DNA of 64,000 nucleotides, taken from contig NC_086374.1 in NCBI RefSeq assembly GCF_036588685.1, positions 74,894,457 to 74,958,456 of the forward strand, in the 5' to 3' direction. The stretch is from Mytilus trossulus (taxonomy: Eukaryota > Mollusca > Bivalvia > Mytilida > Mytilidae). Numbering within the stretch: the stretch's first letter is position 1; each line of letters opens with the position of its first letter. A program made the translations under genes and the position numbers. Below, in pieces: positions 32,849 through 43,917 of this stretch. The notes below the pieces were generated by a model that was given only the letters and a program-made list of their open reading frames with translations, was not told the origin of the DNA and did not search any database.

Positions 32849-33019
32849 CCTTGTGTTATATTAAGGTATACTAGAACACACCCGTGATATCGCGGGTCCG
32901 TGACTAAATTAAAGTACATAACTATGCGCAAGCCTTATTTTAGTATTAGTATTGTCATCATTTGATAAAGTCATGGCGATTATAAGATACACATTTTTCT
33001 CTGCTTTCAAATCTTTCTG

Positions 33020-33330
33020 TTTGAACCCGTCGAACTGGAACTTATCAATTATTGGTAATATTAATTATTTGGAAAACAAAAGGTCCTGGAATGGAGTATT
33101 TTTTAATCAACAGCATTGTCCTATATTATATATATAGCATATTAATCCTGAATACACCGTTTGGTGGTGCGCCTGTCAGATGCGGAACGTACAGATAAGG
33201 TAATCGGTAACAGGTGAATATACTATTGGTATCGGTATCGGTATCGGACTCGACCCGGAACTTCTTAATTATTGGCAATATTAATTACGTGGAAAACGAA
33301 AGGGCCTGGAGTTGTGTAATTTTCAATCTA
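33020..33330 (+). repeat. Diverged tandem repeat, ~225-bp spacing
   Basis: 'tattaattatttggaaaaca' near 33059 and 'tattaattacgtggaaaacg' near 33281 begin parallel blocks. A GGTATC microsatellite at 33225-33246 lies between them. Confidence 0.6.
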
Positions 33331-33540
33331 CACCTTTGTACTATATTAGTTATATATAAAGTTGAATTCTTTGATTCTTCGTTTTCACGTGATGACGGCT
33401 GACAAATTGGACCTCGTAATTTTAGTATTATAGATATAGGATTTTTTTTGAGACAAGTGCCTGTGACAATGAAGCCATCTAAGAACCAAACCACTTTGAT
33501 ATTTTGAATTTATTTTAATTACAAAGTTGCTTAAAAAAAA

Positions 33541-33770
33541 CCCGACGTTTTGCATTTCATTTGCGCGGATTTTTTCTTTCATTTGCGACGATTTTTGTTT
33601 TCATTTAATTTGCGCCGATTTGTTTACAGGTAAATAACAGATGAATGTTATTTTTTCATATATATTATTATATACCTCTCCGGCCGTTAGCCAATTATAC
33701 AAATGTTATGAATTGCCAATCATAACATAACTGTTGTCCTCTGCTCAACAAGGGGAGGTGGACGTGTACG
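33541..33770 (+). mobile_element. Truncated copy of the GCGCCGA-type element, left half
   Basis: It has the GACGTTTTGCATTTCATTTG end followed by repeated TTTGCG(C/A)CGATTT. The interior block 'aactgttgtcctctgctcaa' is also present at 32337-32356 (as 'aactgttgtcccctgctcac'). Confidence 0.65.
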
Positions 33771-34117
33771 TAGGATTTCGAGCAGAATAGATCAATTTTT
33801 TCACATACACGTAAAAACATAAGATAAAAGCACCCTGTTTATACGTAAATGTCGAATTAAAAGATCTATTTACATCATTCAAATCCACAAATTGTTCTTG
33901 CCGAGTATTTATAGGCAACACTTTTAATATATTCCTTTCTTGTGATTTCGTCTCTTCAATATTTGTCGTAATTGTCAATAACGAAGTCCATCTTTTAAAT
34001 TCTCCTTCATAAATTCGTCCGAATTTAAAACATTTCTAATCTATCTACATGACGAAATAAGAGGCAAGTCAAAATGTAGGTTTGGTTTGCGCGCAGTAAC
34101 TTATTTTCTGTCCGATA

Positions 34118-34490
34118 CCACAGGTATTTGGGGAATGGACCCCCCTTTTTTTTTTGGACCTCACTAAAATAAAATTTTGGCGTTTTTTTTTATTCATTTA
34201 CAATTTTCTACAATGTATAAACATATATCAAGTCTCAACAATCCATTGCTAGTCGATTACAATAATATTTTTACTATCCATACGAGCCCCAAGTGAAAAA
34301 AGAAGCTCTTTTTTCACTTGGGGCTCGTATGGATAGTAAAAAAAATATTGTAATCGACTAGCAATGGATTGTTGAGACTTGATATATGTTTATACATTGC
34401 AGAAAAATATAAATGAATAAAAAAAACGCCAAAATTTTATTTTAGTGAGGTCCAAAAAAAAAGGGGGGTCCATTCCCCAAATACCTGTGG
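34118..34490. mobile_element. 373-bp near-perfect fold-back element
   Basis: Two ~180-bp arms pair almost perfectly around GAAAAAAGAAGCTCTTTTTTC. The ends are CCACAGGTATTTGGGG and its mirror. The inner arm contains TTTACTATCCATACGAG, close to TTTACTATCCATACCAG of the element at 34980-35697, so they are related. A matching target duplication was not found. Confidence 0.85.
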
Positions 34491-34979
34491 ATTCAATCGG
34501 TTCGAATGCCGACTGTAATGAGAGGGCGTGTCCAAATATGCAAAGATAAGCGTGAGATATTTTCGAAATAATTCTAGACTTATCTTTCCTATGCGGTAAA
34601 ACTAGATAAAAACAAACGGAGGAAGTAGCAAACACCATGCCTGAAATTTGTAAAGCTAGGTAATTATATCGGTTACACACCATTATTCCGACAGCCCATT
34701 AGTCCGACAGCTCATTGGTTCGACAACCCATTAGTCCGACAACCCAATAGTCCGACAACCCATTGCTCCGACAGCCCAATACTCCGACAACCCATAAGTC
34801 CGACACTTATCAAGTCAAGTATCAGGTAAAATAAATGTTTGTCTGTCTGTATTATTACGTTTATGTAATAACTTATTTTAAGAAATAACTCCGTATATAT
34901 TACATAAGACTATATATATATATAGGTAGTTCGAATACTTTCTATTTACTCAATTCAAAATCTGTATATAGAATAGAAC

Positions 34980-35697
34980 CACAGGCACTTGTTTCTGTCA
35001 ATATTGGGTTTACTATCCATACCAGTACAAAAAAAAAACACAAGGTTTAGAACGGACATTTTCATTATGTTCGCTTCAACCAATATTTTATTACTTTCCC
35101 TTGCCCCTTTCACGAATAAAAGTACACCAGTCTTTCGGTAATTGATTTATCTTTACAATGAAACAACTCTCACGTACCTTGAGAATACCCCTCAAACAGT
35201 ATAACACACTTGAGATGAGAATTATTGACCTTTTTCCAGACCATTGAATTTGGAAGGACTAAACTGCCGGTTTACTTAGGAAATTAATAAAGCTGAGTAA
35301 TCCCATTGGTCACATTTTTCTGGTTACTGGTAACTAGTATAAATAAACAGGTAACCAGATGAATTCGACCAATCAGATTGCTGTGTTCTATTTACTTCCG
35401 AAGTAAACCGGAAGTTTAGTCCTTCCAAATTCAATGGTCTGGAAAAAGGTCAATAATTCTCATCTCAAGTGTGTTATTCTGTTTGAGGGGTATTCTCAAG
35501 GTACGTGAGAGTTGTTTCATTGTAAAGATAAATCAATTACCGAAAGACTGGTGTACTTTTATTCGTGAAAGGGGCAAGGGAAAGTAATAAAATATTGGTT
35601 GAAGCTAACACATTGAAAATTCCCGTTAGCTACCTTGTGTTTTTTTTTGTACTGGTATGGATAGTAAACCCAATATTGACAGAAACAAGTGCCTGTG
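34980..35697. mobile_element. 718-bp fold-back element, CACAGGCACTTG ends, 8-bp duplication
   Basis: Arms of roughly 300-340 bp pair along most of their length around a ~50-80 bp centre (near 35300-35380). Ends CACAGGCACTTGTTTCTG and mirror. AATAGAAC is repeated perfectly on both sides (34972-34979 and 35698-35705). An 8-bp duplication is found in hAT and P among others; superfamily unassigned. Confidence 0.88.
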
Positions 35698-35910
35698 AAT
35701 AGAACAGAAAAGAATATTTCATTTTCCAAATAACAGGGTATATAAAGAGCATGTAAATCAAGACCAACCAGTGATGGTGTGAGCTACTGATGATACCCAC
35801 GCCGGTAAACAGAAAGTTGTCGAGTCTGAAATTGCATCACACGATAAAGCCGAATTTAATAAACCCTGAAACAAAATTTCAGATATCCTTATACTGTTGT
35901 TTATAAACTA

Positions 35911-36025
35911 GAGGCTCTCAAGAGCCTGTGTTGCTCACCTTGGTCTATGTGCATTTTATACGACACCGGACGCCGGATGTAAAGTGATGAGAAAAGCTCA
36001 CTTGGCCTTTTAGGCCAGGTGAGCT
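35911..36025 (+). mobile_element. 115-bp short version of the hairpin-ended element
   Basis: It has the same 5' hairpin (GAGGCTCTCAAGAGCC...TTGCTCACCT) and 3' hairpin (AGCTCAC-TGGCC / GGCCAGGTGAGCT) as 2262-3632, but only ~45 bp between them. It is flanked by TA on both sides. This defines the minimal mobile unit. Confidence 0.85.
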
Positions 36026-37174
36026 TAAATAAAAGATGCAACGAAAATATTCACGGGACGGAGGGACGAACTGACGGATGGACGGATGGTCAGACAAAGG
36101 CATAATGCTTGGGTCAAAATTAAGACATTACAATACACTAGTTATCTTTACAAGAATGTCACACATTGTCTTAGAATTTTTACTAGTTGTTATTGGCTTT
36201 TATACCGCACTTGTTCTATATATTTAAGCCTTCAAATTGCGTTGACTGTATGTTTCTTTGTCATATACAGTCACTGACCTGATATCACTTGTCCTCATGA
36301 ATATTAAAATAGAAGTTGCCGACATGTTCATGTCCGTCATATTTGTTTTAGTAATAAGTTTTGTTGTAAGTCATAAGTCCTGCACCTTCCCAAACCATTA
36401 TAAATAAGGCTATGTTTCTAGATTTTAAAATAAGCTCGGGATACAAAATAAGTATCCCTACAAATATATTGAGTGTCATCTCTCAGACTATGTCTGATCT
36501 ATTGCTATTGGAAGTGACTTGTAGTTGCCTCCGTGTTTCGTTGATTTACTTTCCCGAACATGATACCGTATTCATGATTGGAATTGCTCATCTTTTCTGA
36601 GCACAAATTTCGTCCTGTTTGTCATCTTATTTTTTAGGATCTGGGTATGTATTTGTTTCTGTTTTTCTCATTTTGCCTGATGCCACATAAGTCCCTTATT
36701 TCTGCGACAAAATCAATTTAAATAAAACTCAGATGAGTGACACAAGGGGTAGCAAGTGTTGCGTCCAAACAGGGCGGGTAGTGTACTTCCAACTACGATG
36801 TATTTATTAATGTAATTAATTGATTAATTGTGGTGAAACTTCACTTCCCTGATACGTGAAAGAGGGAAACCGAAGATTTAGTGAAAGGTAGATCAAGACA
36901 CAAAAAAACAAGCGAACTAGAAGAGCTTAGACTGACAGTTGACACACAAACGACAAAATATGAACAAAGAAAATATTATACCCATACACGTAAAACGAAA
37001 GAGGGTCGAAGGTAAGGACTGAGCAGTTGCAATTAGCATGTGTATCAACTCCAATATAATGAGACAAATATCCAGCATGTAAAAAATAATAGGAATCAAA
37101 ACGGACAACCCCAAATATTAAAGAGAACAAAGTTGGTCTTTTTAAAGAAAATTTACCCTTACACACAAGACAGA
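36026..37174. other. Interior of the 2.64-kb element, no gene seen
   Basis: Short open frames only. A dispersed repeat piece is at about 36905-37080. Nothing coding is supported. Confidence 0.5.
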
Positions 37175-37814
37175 TGCATTGTCGGAATAATGGGCTGTCG
37201 GAGTAATGGGTTGTCGGAGTTTTGGGCTGTCGGAATAGTGGGTTGTCGGAGTAATGGGCTGTCGGAATAATGGGCTGTCGGAGTATTGGGCTGTCGGAAT
37301 AATGGTTGTCGGACTAATGGGATGTCACCATTATATCTGAAGTTTTGTGCATTTGTAAATATACTTTCAAATACTTCATTATATCTAATAAGAACTAGGT
37401 ACCTTTAACAAAATAAAACACTGCATACTCAAGTACATGCATTCATTTTTTTAAGATACGTCTGTTTGTTATTTACGATCCTAAAACCTCAGTGCATTTT
37501 ACAAAAAATATGATATTCATATATCTTGTTGAAAAAAGTTGTCTAACAAAGCAGCACTTGGGAGAAGTAAAACAGAGAATTAATGATCAGTGCTTGTAAA
37601 ATCAAAATGCAAACATACAGGAGTCAGGAGTCTTCTAAGCTCAGTTTCTTTCGTCAAGTCTACAAAATGGGTCAAAGACCATCACTAAACAATTTAAATT
37701 AAATAGAGAAGCAATATGCAAAATAAGAATAAGTGCACATCCTTTAATGATTGAAAGGGGCATTATATAAATATTCCTATAGAGGAAAGTTACTGTGACG
37801 TGTCCTGTCTGTAA

Positions 37815-38041
37815 AGTGAGTCTCATTGGGGTCTATGCGTGAAGCAGGATTGGGGATTTTTTGTAAGCATGACACGTGAAAGTCAAATTATTGTGTTGTC
37901 AAAACGGGGAATGAGGTATTGTGGGACCCGTGAAATGACAAAAAAAATAGAATGGCTTACCTATACAATGTAAGCGGGATATGGGAATCTGACAAAACAG
38001 TAAGTGGGATCCGGGATCAGAACCCCCCATTGAGACCCACT
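37815..38041. mobile_element. MITE with AGTGRGTCTCAWTGGGG ends
   Basis: Left AGTGAGTCTCATTGGGG; right mirror AGTGGGTCTCAATGGGG. 227 bp, non-coding. Confidence 0.7.
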
Positions 38042-38307
38042 GTTAAAATGGGGAAATTGAGGATGAACAACAATTCTTATTAAAATGTTATAGATTTACC
38101 TCAAAGCGAGTAATATTAGAAAATAAAATTAATGTCATATTTCAAATACAGGGTAACATTACCGTTGATGAAAAAAATATCTCTATTGGTTAATTCTAGC
38201 TCAGCATTATTACTTAGACTGTCTTCCTCTTTCATATCAGAGTGTCTAAATATAAGATATAGTGAACTTTAATATATGATAAATCATTTTTTAACTTTTC
38301 ATAATTA

Positions 38308-38461
38308 CAGTGGCGGATCCAGAGGGGGGGTCCGGGGGTGCGCACCCCCCCCCTTTATTTTGGCCGATCAATGCATTTGAATCGGGACATATGTTTTGCA
38401 TCCCCCCTTTGCCCTGGGCTAGCACCCCCCCCCCTTTCGAAAATTCCTGCATCCGCCACTG
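38308..38461 (+). mobile_element. CAGTGGCGGATCCAG MITE, 154 bp
   Basis: TIRs CAGTGGCGGATCCAG and GCATCCGCCACTG. Flanks AATTA and AATTT (4 of 5 match). The interior 'gatcaatgcatttgaatc' and 'gggctagcaccccc' recur at 59057-59224. The interior differs from the 24503-type copies, so there are at least two subfamilies with one terminus. Confidence 0.75.
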
Positions 38462-38871
38462 AATTTAGTATGATATGTTATCATGGAACCTTTCATTCTA
38501 CCATGTCAATTATTATAGTTATATGTAATGCCATAGGTTTTAACCATTTATTGTTAATGAGTTTGTGCCAATAAAAATATTTGTTTTTGTATTTATCATT
38601 ATAAAAGTTACAATTTTGTCATTTAAAGATTAAATATTTATTTTAGATCAATTTTGCACATCTAAGAGAGAAATTGAAACAAATGGAATGTAGCAAAGTG
38701 ATGAGTGCTGAATATGGAAATTGTTAGAACAGCAGTTAGTATACACATGCATGTTGCCTTTATTTGATAAATTTAATGATATGATGAATCGTTAAATGTA
38801 ATGTTTATTTTAAACTGACTTTGAAATAACCAAGAATTTCCAAAACAACATGTAAAAATGTACATGGTTTA

Positions 38872-38941
38872 CTTTTTAAATTGTTATTTGGATGGAGAGT
38901 TGTCTCATTGGCACTCACACCACATCTTCCTATATCTATGT
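38872..38941 (-). repeat. SINE head copy
   Basis: Antisense of the GATGTGGTGTGAGTGCCAATGA head plus the 'gacaactctccatccaa' segment. Confidence 0.75.
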
Positions 38942-39079
38942 AGTTTCTTTCATTTACAAGCTGATTTAATCATTTATAATGTGATCAAGCACAGAATCCT
39001 ATATAAAGTTGTGGTCCAAAGATTTGAAAATCAATTATTTTAAAGGACTGATATATGACTTTGCTTATTTTTTTAATAG

Positions 39080-39220
39080 AAATTATAGATCATTATAGTA
39101 CTTGTAGTAAGGAACAGCAGGTTTTCTTGCAGGACCATCAGGGGAAAATATTTTCAAGATTGAAGAACTATATAGTCTGCAAGCATGCATTCCACAACTC
39201 ACTGGTCAGTGATTTTTTTG
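39080..39220 (+). CDS. Candidate internal exon, unknown protein
   Basis: Preceded by TTTTTTTTAATAG (acceptor) and followed by GTATTT after TTTTTTTG (donor; an alternative donor GTCAGT lies at 39205). The frame reads S-T-C-S-K-E-Q-Q-V-F-L-Q-D-H-Q-G-K-I-F and continues to H-A-F-H-N-S-L. If the donor at 39221 is used, the phase joins in frame to the next candidate exon at 39759. An upstream acceptor-led open stretch at 38647-38724 (I-N-F-A-H-L-R-E-K-L-K) could be related. No family recognised. Confidence 0.3.
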
Positions 39221-39245
39221 GTATTTCTGATCATAGAAAAATGCC

Positions 39246-39470
39246 AGATATTATGATGATCTTATGAGGGGGGATAGGAGGGGTCCTGATCCCGAATTCC
39301 TTGACTTAAAAAAAAGAAATCCCAAGGTCCTGAATTTAAATAAAGTAAATCTCGACGTCCTGAAATCTGAAAAAAAGGATTCCCGGATCACGAAAGGGTC
39401 AATCTCGAAATCCCGAGCTTAAAAAGACCCGATCTCGGATTCCCGATAAAAGTCCTACCCCCCCCCCCCC
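39246..39470 (+). repeat. Dispersed repeat with TCCCGAAATCCCGAG-type motifs
   Basis: It begins GGATAGGAGGGGTCC and ends AAGTCCTACCCCCC, weakly mirrored ends. Internally it has repeated 'tcccgaattcc', 'aaatcccgagc' and 'tcggattcccga'. Likely a MITE. Confidence 0.5.
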
Positions 39471-39758
39471 TGTCTTATCAATAAAAGATATATTACTGTA
39501 GTAATCTTTTTTTTTATTCTAACCACAACCATATTTGGCAATGAGTGAATATAATTTTATTAATTCATAATTGCTATCAATATTACATGTATTACGGCTG
39601 TGAGGTATTACTCATTATTTTGCAACCCTGCAAATTAACAGATCTAGAGACATTGTTCATTGTATATTTATTAAAATTTACCTTTTATAATGATAAATTG
39701 TTACTCATAAAATTTGATAGTTTTTAACTAATGATTATTCCAATATTGTATTTTCTAG

Positions 39759-39883
39759 CACTTCCTTTTAACATGATGGAGTTGCAAAATTTACCACGGT
39801 TCTATGGTCAACTAAAGGAGACTAATTTCATTTATCAAAGGACAGGAGACTTTCCATGCCTCAAGACTTTAAAAGCTGAAATT
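39759..39883 (+). CDS. Candidate internal exon, unknown protein
   Basis: Acceptor TATTTTCTAG directly before it and donor GTAAGG directly after it, both strong. One frame is open throughout: L-P-F-N-M-M-E-L-Q-N-L-P-R-F-Y-G, then E-T-N-F-I-Y-Q-R-T-G-D-F-P-C-L-K. The length of 125 nt is typical for an animal exon. It is the best exon-like piece outside the transposons. No known domain. Confidence 0.4.
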
Positions 39884-40044
39884 GTAAGGCTTTAAGAAAC
39901 TAATGTACATGTACATGTATATGGTATTATCTTAAGTTTCCATAAAATGATAAAAAAAAATAAGTATAATTTAAGTCTAACTTTTTTTATTTAAACATAT
40001 TTTTAAGAAAAATATAATGTTTTAACTTTGTTGAATGCATCTGC

Positions 40045-40105
40045 TCTATGGTCAGGTTGTTGTCGCTTTGACACATTCACCATTTCCTTTCTCAGTTTTA
40101 CTTTT
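40045..40105 (+). repeat. Dispersed repeat fragment
   Basis: 'ggtcaggttgttgtcgcttt' followed by gacacattcaccatttcc, the family of 26345-26450. Confidence 0.6.
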
Positions 40106-40837
40106 ATAATTTCTTTAATTGGAAGAAATAAAGCACATAATTTATACACAATAACCTTTTTGATTTAAGCTTTCGTATGAACCTTTCTTTTAGATCATTA
40201 CATGAAGCTTACACTGTTTGAAGAGATGTGGGTATATGCCAATGAGACAGCAACTCAACTACAAGAATAACTAAAGGAACAAATCAAGATACTTTTTTAA
40301 CTGTCTAATCAAACATAATGCTCCCTACAGTCAAATACCAAACAATTAAAAGAGTTAATGCATGCAGTAATTCTTTAAATACATAATGTTTGTCTCCAAT
40401 TAATAAAGCAGTTGTCTGAATTTGTGTCATATCTTTGTAGGGAAATAAGATGCAGAGAACCATTCATAAAGTGTAAACATGAAACTGATATTTACAATGT
40501 TCTTTAGAGCTATAACTCTAGCCCTTAAGATTACATTACACTACTATTGCTTGCTAATTCTACTATCAACAGTAAACAGTAAAAGAGAGAAGATTCAGGA
40601 CTAAGAGTGATTTTTGTAGTTTGCTGTGGATTAAATTTGGATGTATTGATGAAATTAATACAACAATAACAGTTAATTATTTGAACAAGAAAAAGCTGTG
40701 CAATGGTGCAAAACAAAAAACTTATGAACCATAAAATGATTAAATCTGTGTTGAGTTTTTATAAAAGTGACAACATTTACCTACATGTAATGAAATATAA
40801 TTAACCCCAAAGATGCTTTTATTTAGATTGATTGTAA

Positions 40838-40915
40838 ATAGATATAGGAAGATGTGGTGTGAGTGCCGATGAGACAACTCCATCCAAGTAACAATTTAAA
40901 AGTAAAGTTTACATG
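40838..40915 (+). repeat. SINE head copy
   Basis: 'agatataggaagatgtggtg' followed by tgagtgccgatgagacaact and 'ccatccaagtaacaattt'. A shorter relative is at 40225-40262. Confidence 0.7.
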
Positions 40916-41279
40916 TCTGGCTGGCATGCATCATTTGTCTTTGTTCATGGTTCAAAAGTCAGTGTAACTTTTCAAATGGTGGATACTCCTCTAAAATACT
41001 AGAAACAAAATGTCTCTAAATGTCTCTTTGGTTTATGGAATGATTGTATGGTGTACAAGTCTGCCAGGCTTGGTTTATCTGTCAGACCTTGACCTCATTG
41101 TTATAACCATTTAAAATATCTTTAAAATTTTAGTAAACTTTTATCTGTTACATGAATAATATAAAATCATTTAAGCAGGAAACCAGTTCAGCTTGATTTA
41201 GGCATCAATCTCTTGGTGAAATTTCTTATTTTACAAGTCTTGAAAAAAGAATTTCTGGCTACATTGAAGACCTGTTGGT

Positions 41280-41406
41280 CTGAGGCGGATTTTTTGGGAA
41301 AAAATTTGGTTGCCTATATAGGGAATCACTGAAGCGTGACTGGAGCGGGTCCCCTCTTAGGTCAGTCAGTGGGCCCCCACTTATGAAAATTTCTGGATCC
41401 GTCACT
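41280..41406 (-). mobile_element. CAGTGGCGGATCCAG MITE with 5-bp duplication TTGGT
   Basis: Ends CTGAGGCGGATTTTT and CTGGATCCGTCACTG. TTGGT lies directly on both sides (41275-41279 and 41407-41411). The interior matches 46089-46263. Confidence 0.8.
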
Positions 41407-41475
41407 GTTGGTGACCTTCTGCTGTTGTTTCTTTGACACATTGATTCCCCGTTTCCATTCTCAATTTTATTCAGT
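41405..41475 (+). repeat. Dispersed repeat (TTTGACACATTC family)
   Basis: Same order of blocks as 26345-26450. The MITE just upstream inserted into this repeat: 'cctgttggt' is split from 'ttggtgaccttctgctg'. Confidence 0.65.
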
Positions 41476-42080
41476 GCAGAATATTTTATTGCAATAACAA
41501 CTAAATGTGACCATATTGCTTTCAACAATGAGACAAACCAACATTGCATAGTCAGCTATAAAAGGCCACAAAATAGAAATGTGTAACAATTCCAGAGAGA
41601 AAACAAAGTCTGATTTATGTTAAAAATGAAGTAAATGCAAATATGATATACAGCCACTGATGAACAAGCACATTCAGAATTCAATAGTGGTTGGTCAGCG
41701 CCAAACCCTCTTCTAACCTGGGACAACGATTTAACAGTACCATAGATGAATTTGAACTATGAAAATTAGTTGATTAGGACAACTTGTTTTGTATTTACTG
41801 GCAGTTACCGACAGCTAGTTCAAAGTCGAGAACAATTTGTAAAAATATCTGTTTCTAAAGACTTAAGTATCAATCAGCACACATCCAATCGATTTAAGTG
41901 TAAAGCTGTCATTAACTGTCTAATTTATGACTGCAACAAGAAATATTACAGAAATCCACTGAAATTACTGGGTCAAGTTAATTAGATAGAGAAATGTGTA
42001 AGCATCAAGAATGTTCAGGAAAGTACTATCTACTAACCCATCACCATCACCAATTTTCTCATGAACCCATATGTGTCCTT

Positions 42081-42132
42081 TGTTGATATGCACATAGACC
42101 AAGGTGAGCGACACAGGCTCACAAGAGCCTCT
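42081..42132 (-). mobile_element. 5'-end fragment of the hairpin-ended element
   Basis: On the minus strand: TA, then GAGGCTCTTGTGAGCC, TCGCTCACC and 'ttggtctatgtgcat', matching the start of 35911-36025. The 3' end is absent. Confidence 0.75.
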
Positions 42133-42139
42133 AGTTAAA

Positions 42140-43917
42140 TTTTTATTCATTTGGTTATGTCGGGTCTGGTTTAGACTATACGGTAATAATTTTGTTCATT
42201 GATGTCGTATGGTGGGCTACAATACTTAAACCAACTACATTTCTTAGATATTTGTGGACCGAGCAATAGTTGAGCCCTTTTTCAAATATCCGTAAAATCT
42301 TCAACTAAAATTTTCTAAATTTTCCAGTTTTTCTATGTCATGAATTAAAATATACTACAACTAACTTTTTTTGCTATTTTCTATCAATTTCAAGTTTAGT
42401 TTCCACATCGGTCATACTAATTTATTTGACCTTGTTTATTAATTCCCTACTCTGCCTTAGTGGTCATCATTACTTTCTCTCTAATTTTTTTTTTTTTTGG
42501 TTAATCACTACATATGCAAACAAATGGACAGCACTGTTTTCTTCTCAAAACCAGCGAGGCCGTCAACAAGGAGCAACATTGAACAATTGCATCTTTTTCG
42601 TGCGATGATAAATCCATTCCCCCCTCTTTCTTCCCAAAGATATAGAGAGGGGCCTTTACCATCGCATGAAACTATTAGCCGTGTAAAACATACAATGTTA
42701 GCTTTTAGAAAAAAATCCGTGTAAACTGAAAGACTTACAAAAATTGAACTAGAAGTGTTTTATTAAATCTTGATATATGTAAATGTGAAAAACATTCATT
42801 TTATTAATTTAAAATGCAACCCACCTCTCCAGCCGAATTATTCTAACTTAATTATATACAAAAAAAAGCACCGGGAAGTTTAATTTGAAGTATAGCAGTT
42901 ATGTCCAATTCTACCGTGTCGGGATAATAGCAAAACTGAAAACAAAATTAAGTTAATATGATTAAATCTATGAGGTTTAATTATTTACTTAGAAAGACCC
43001 TTTCCATTTTGGAAAGATGATTGATTAGTTGTTGGGCAAATAGTGCATGCATTTTCCAGAAGATGGTACACAACTCCTTGGTTTAACGTCACGGTCAAAA
43101 GTATACAAAAGAAAGAAAATAAATAAATCAAAGGTAAAACATTATTTTTGATATCAGTAATGAACAATCGGTATAGCTGCTTGGCATATACAGCTTGCAT
43201 CCTCTGGAAAATGCATACATGAACTATTTTCCTAACAACAAATCAATCATCTTTTCGAAATGGAAAGGGGAGTAAAGGCACTATCATTAGTTGTCAAGAT
43301 AAACACAATATTCGCTATTGTATTGATACTGACAAATCAGTGATTTGCGTACCACCGTGTACCCATTAAAACCCCGATCATTTTTGTTGATATAATACAG
43401 AAAATGGTAAAGCGTGTATGCTTGTCAATATTCATGAAGTGGTCGTAAGTTGCGTATCTAAAAAAATCACTGAATGTCTTAGATGCAGGCTACTGTGGTA
43501 AGGCTATTCCCTATATAATCAGCCCATATATTTTTTCCGCATTAAAAAAAAAAACCGAGAGTGGTGCCAGCAATAGGCTAAATTAAATCTTGCTTTTAAA
43601 AATAGGGTCAATCATTCATCTTTTGATGAGGTGGAGAATGGGTTCGAGATTTATAATGCTTCTTTTATACCAAAGGCAATATATATATATTATGTTTAAC
43701 CAAGGATTTATATGGAAATTCCTTATTCAAGATTTTTCAGGAGTTTTACACATTCAATGAAAATATTTTGTTCATCTCGCTTTTAACACAAATCATTAAA
43801 TGCATCTAAATAAAAGATAAAACTCTCCTCTTTAAAATAAAACAACACGATACACGTGCTCTTCGACCACGTTGTTGTTATTGAAGTAAGGGAGGAGTTC
43901 ATTATTCAACATGTAAA
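42140..43917. other. No gene seen
   Basis: AT-rich sequence with small open frames only. An inverted relation between 'tttccattttggaaagatga' (43001) and 'caatcatcttttcgaaatgg' (43244) frames a ~230-bp block, possibly a degraded fold-back. Confidence 0.4.

Larger units (their letters stand above)
31392..33465. mobile_element. CACAGGCACTTG-ended TIR element, 2.07 kb, 8-bp duplication
   Basis: TIRs CACAGGCACTTGTCTC followed by A8T are identical at both ends for about 25 bp. Flanks are ACAATAAA (31384-31391) and ACAATGAA (33466-33473), an 8-bp duplication with one mismatch. It contains a GCGCCGA-type element (32124-32848) and a ~225-bp tandem repeat. No transposase. The same terminus occurs at 34980-35697 and, diverged, at 34118-34490. 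Confidence 0.78.
34687..37326. mobile_element. 2.64-kb element with inverted arrays of a TGTCGGA.TAATGGG repeat
   Basis: The left end consists of ~8 units of ~16 bp (GACAGCCCATTAGTCC and variants, 34687-34806). The right end has ~10 units in reverse orientation (37175-37326), its outermost unit GACATCCCATTAGTCC on the minus strand. ACCATTAT occurs at 34679-34686 and 37327-37334, consistent with an 8-bp duplication. No transposase inside. It contains a fold-back element (34980-35697) and the 115-bp hairpin-ended copy. Confidence 0.72.
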
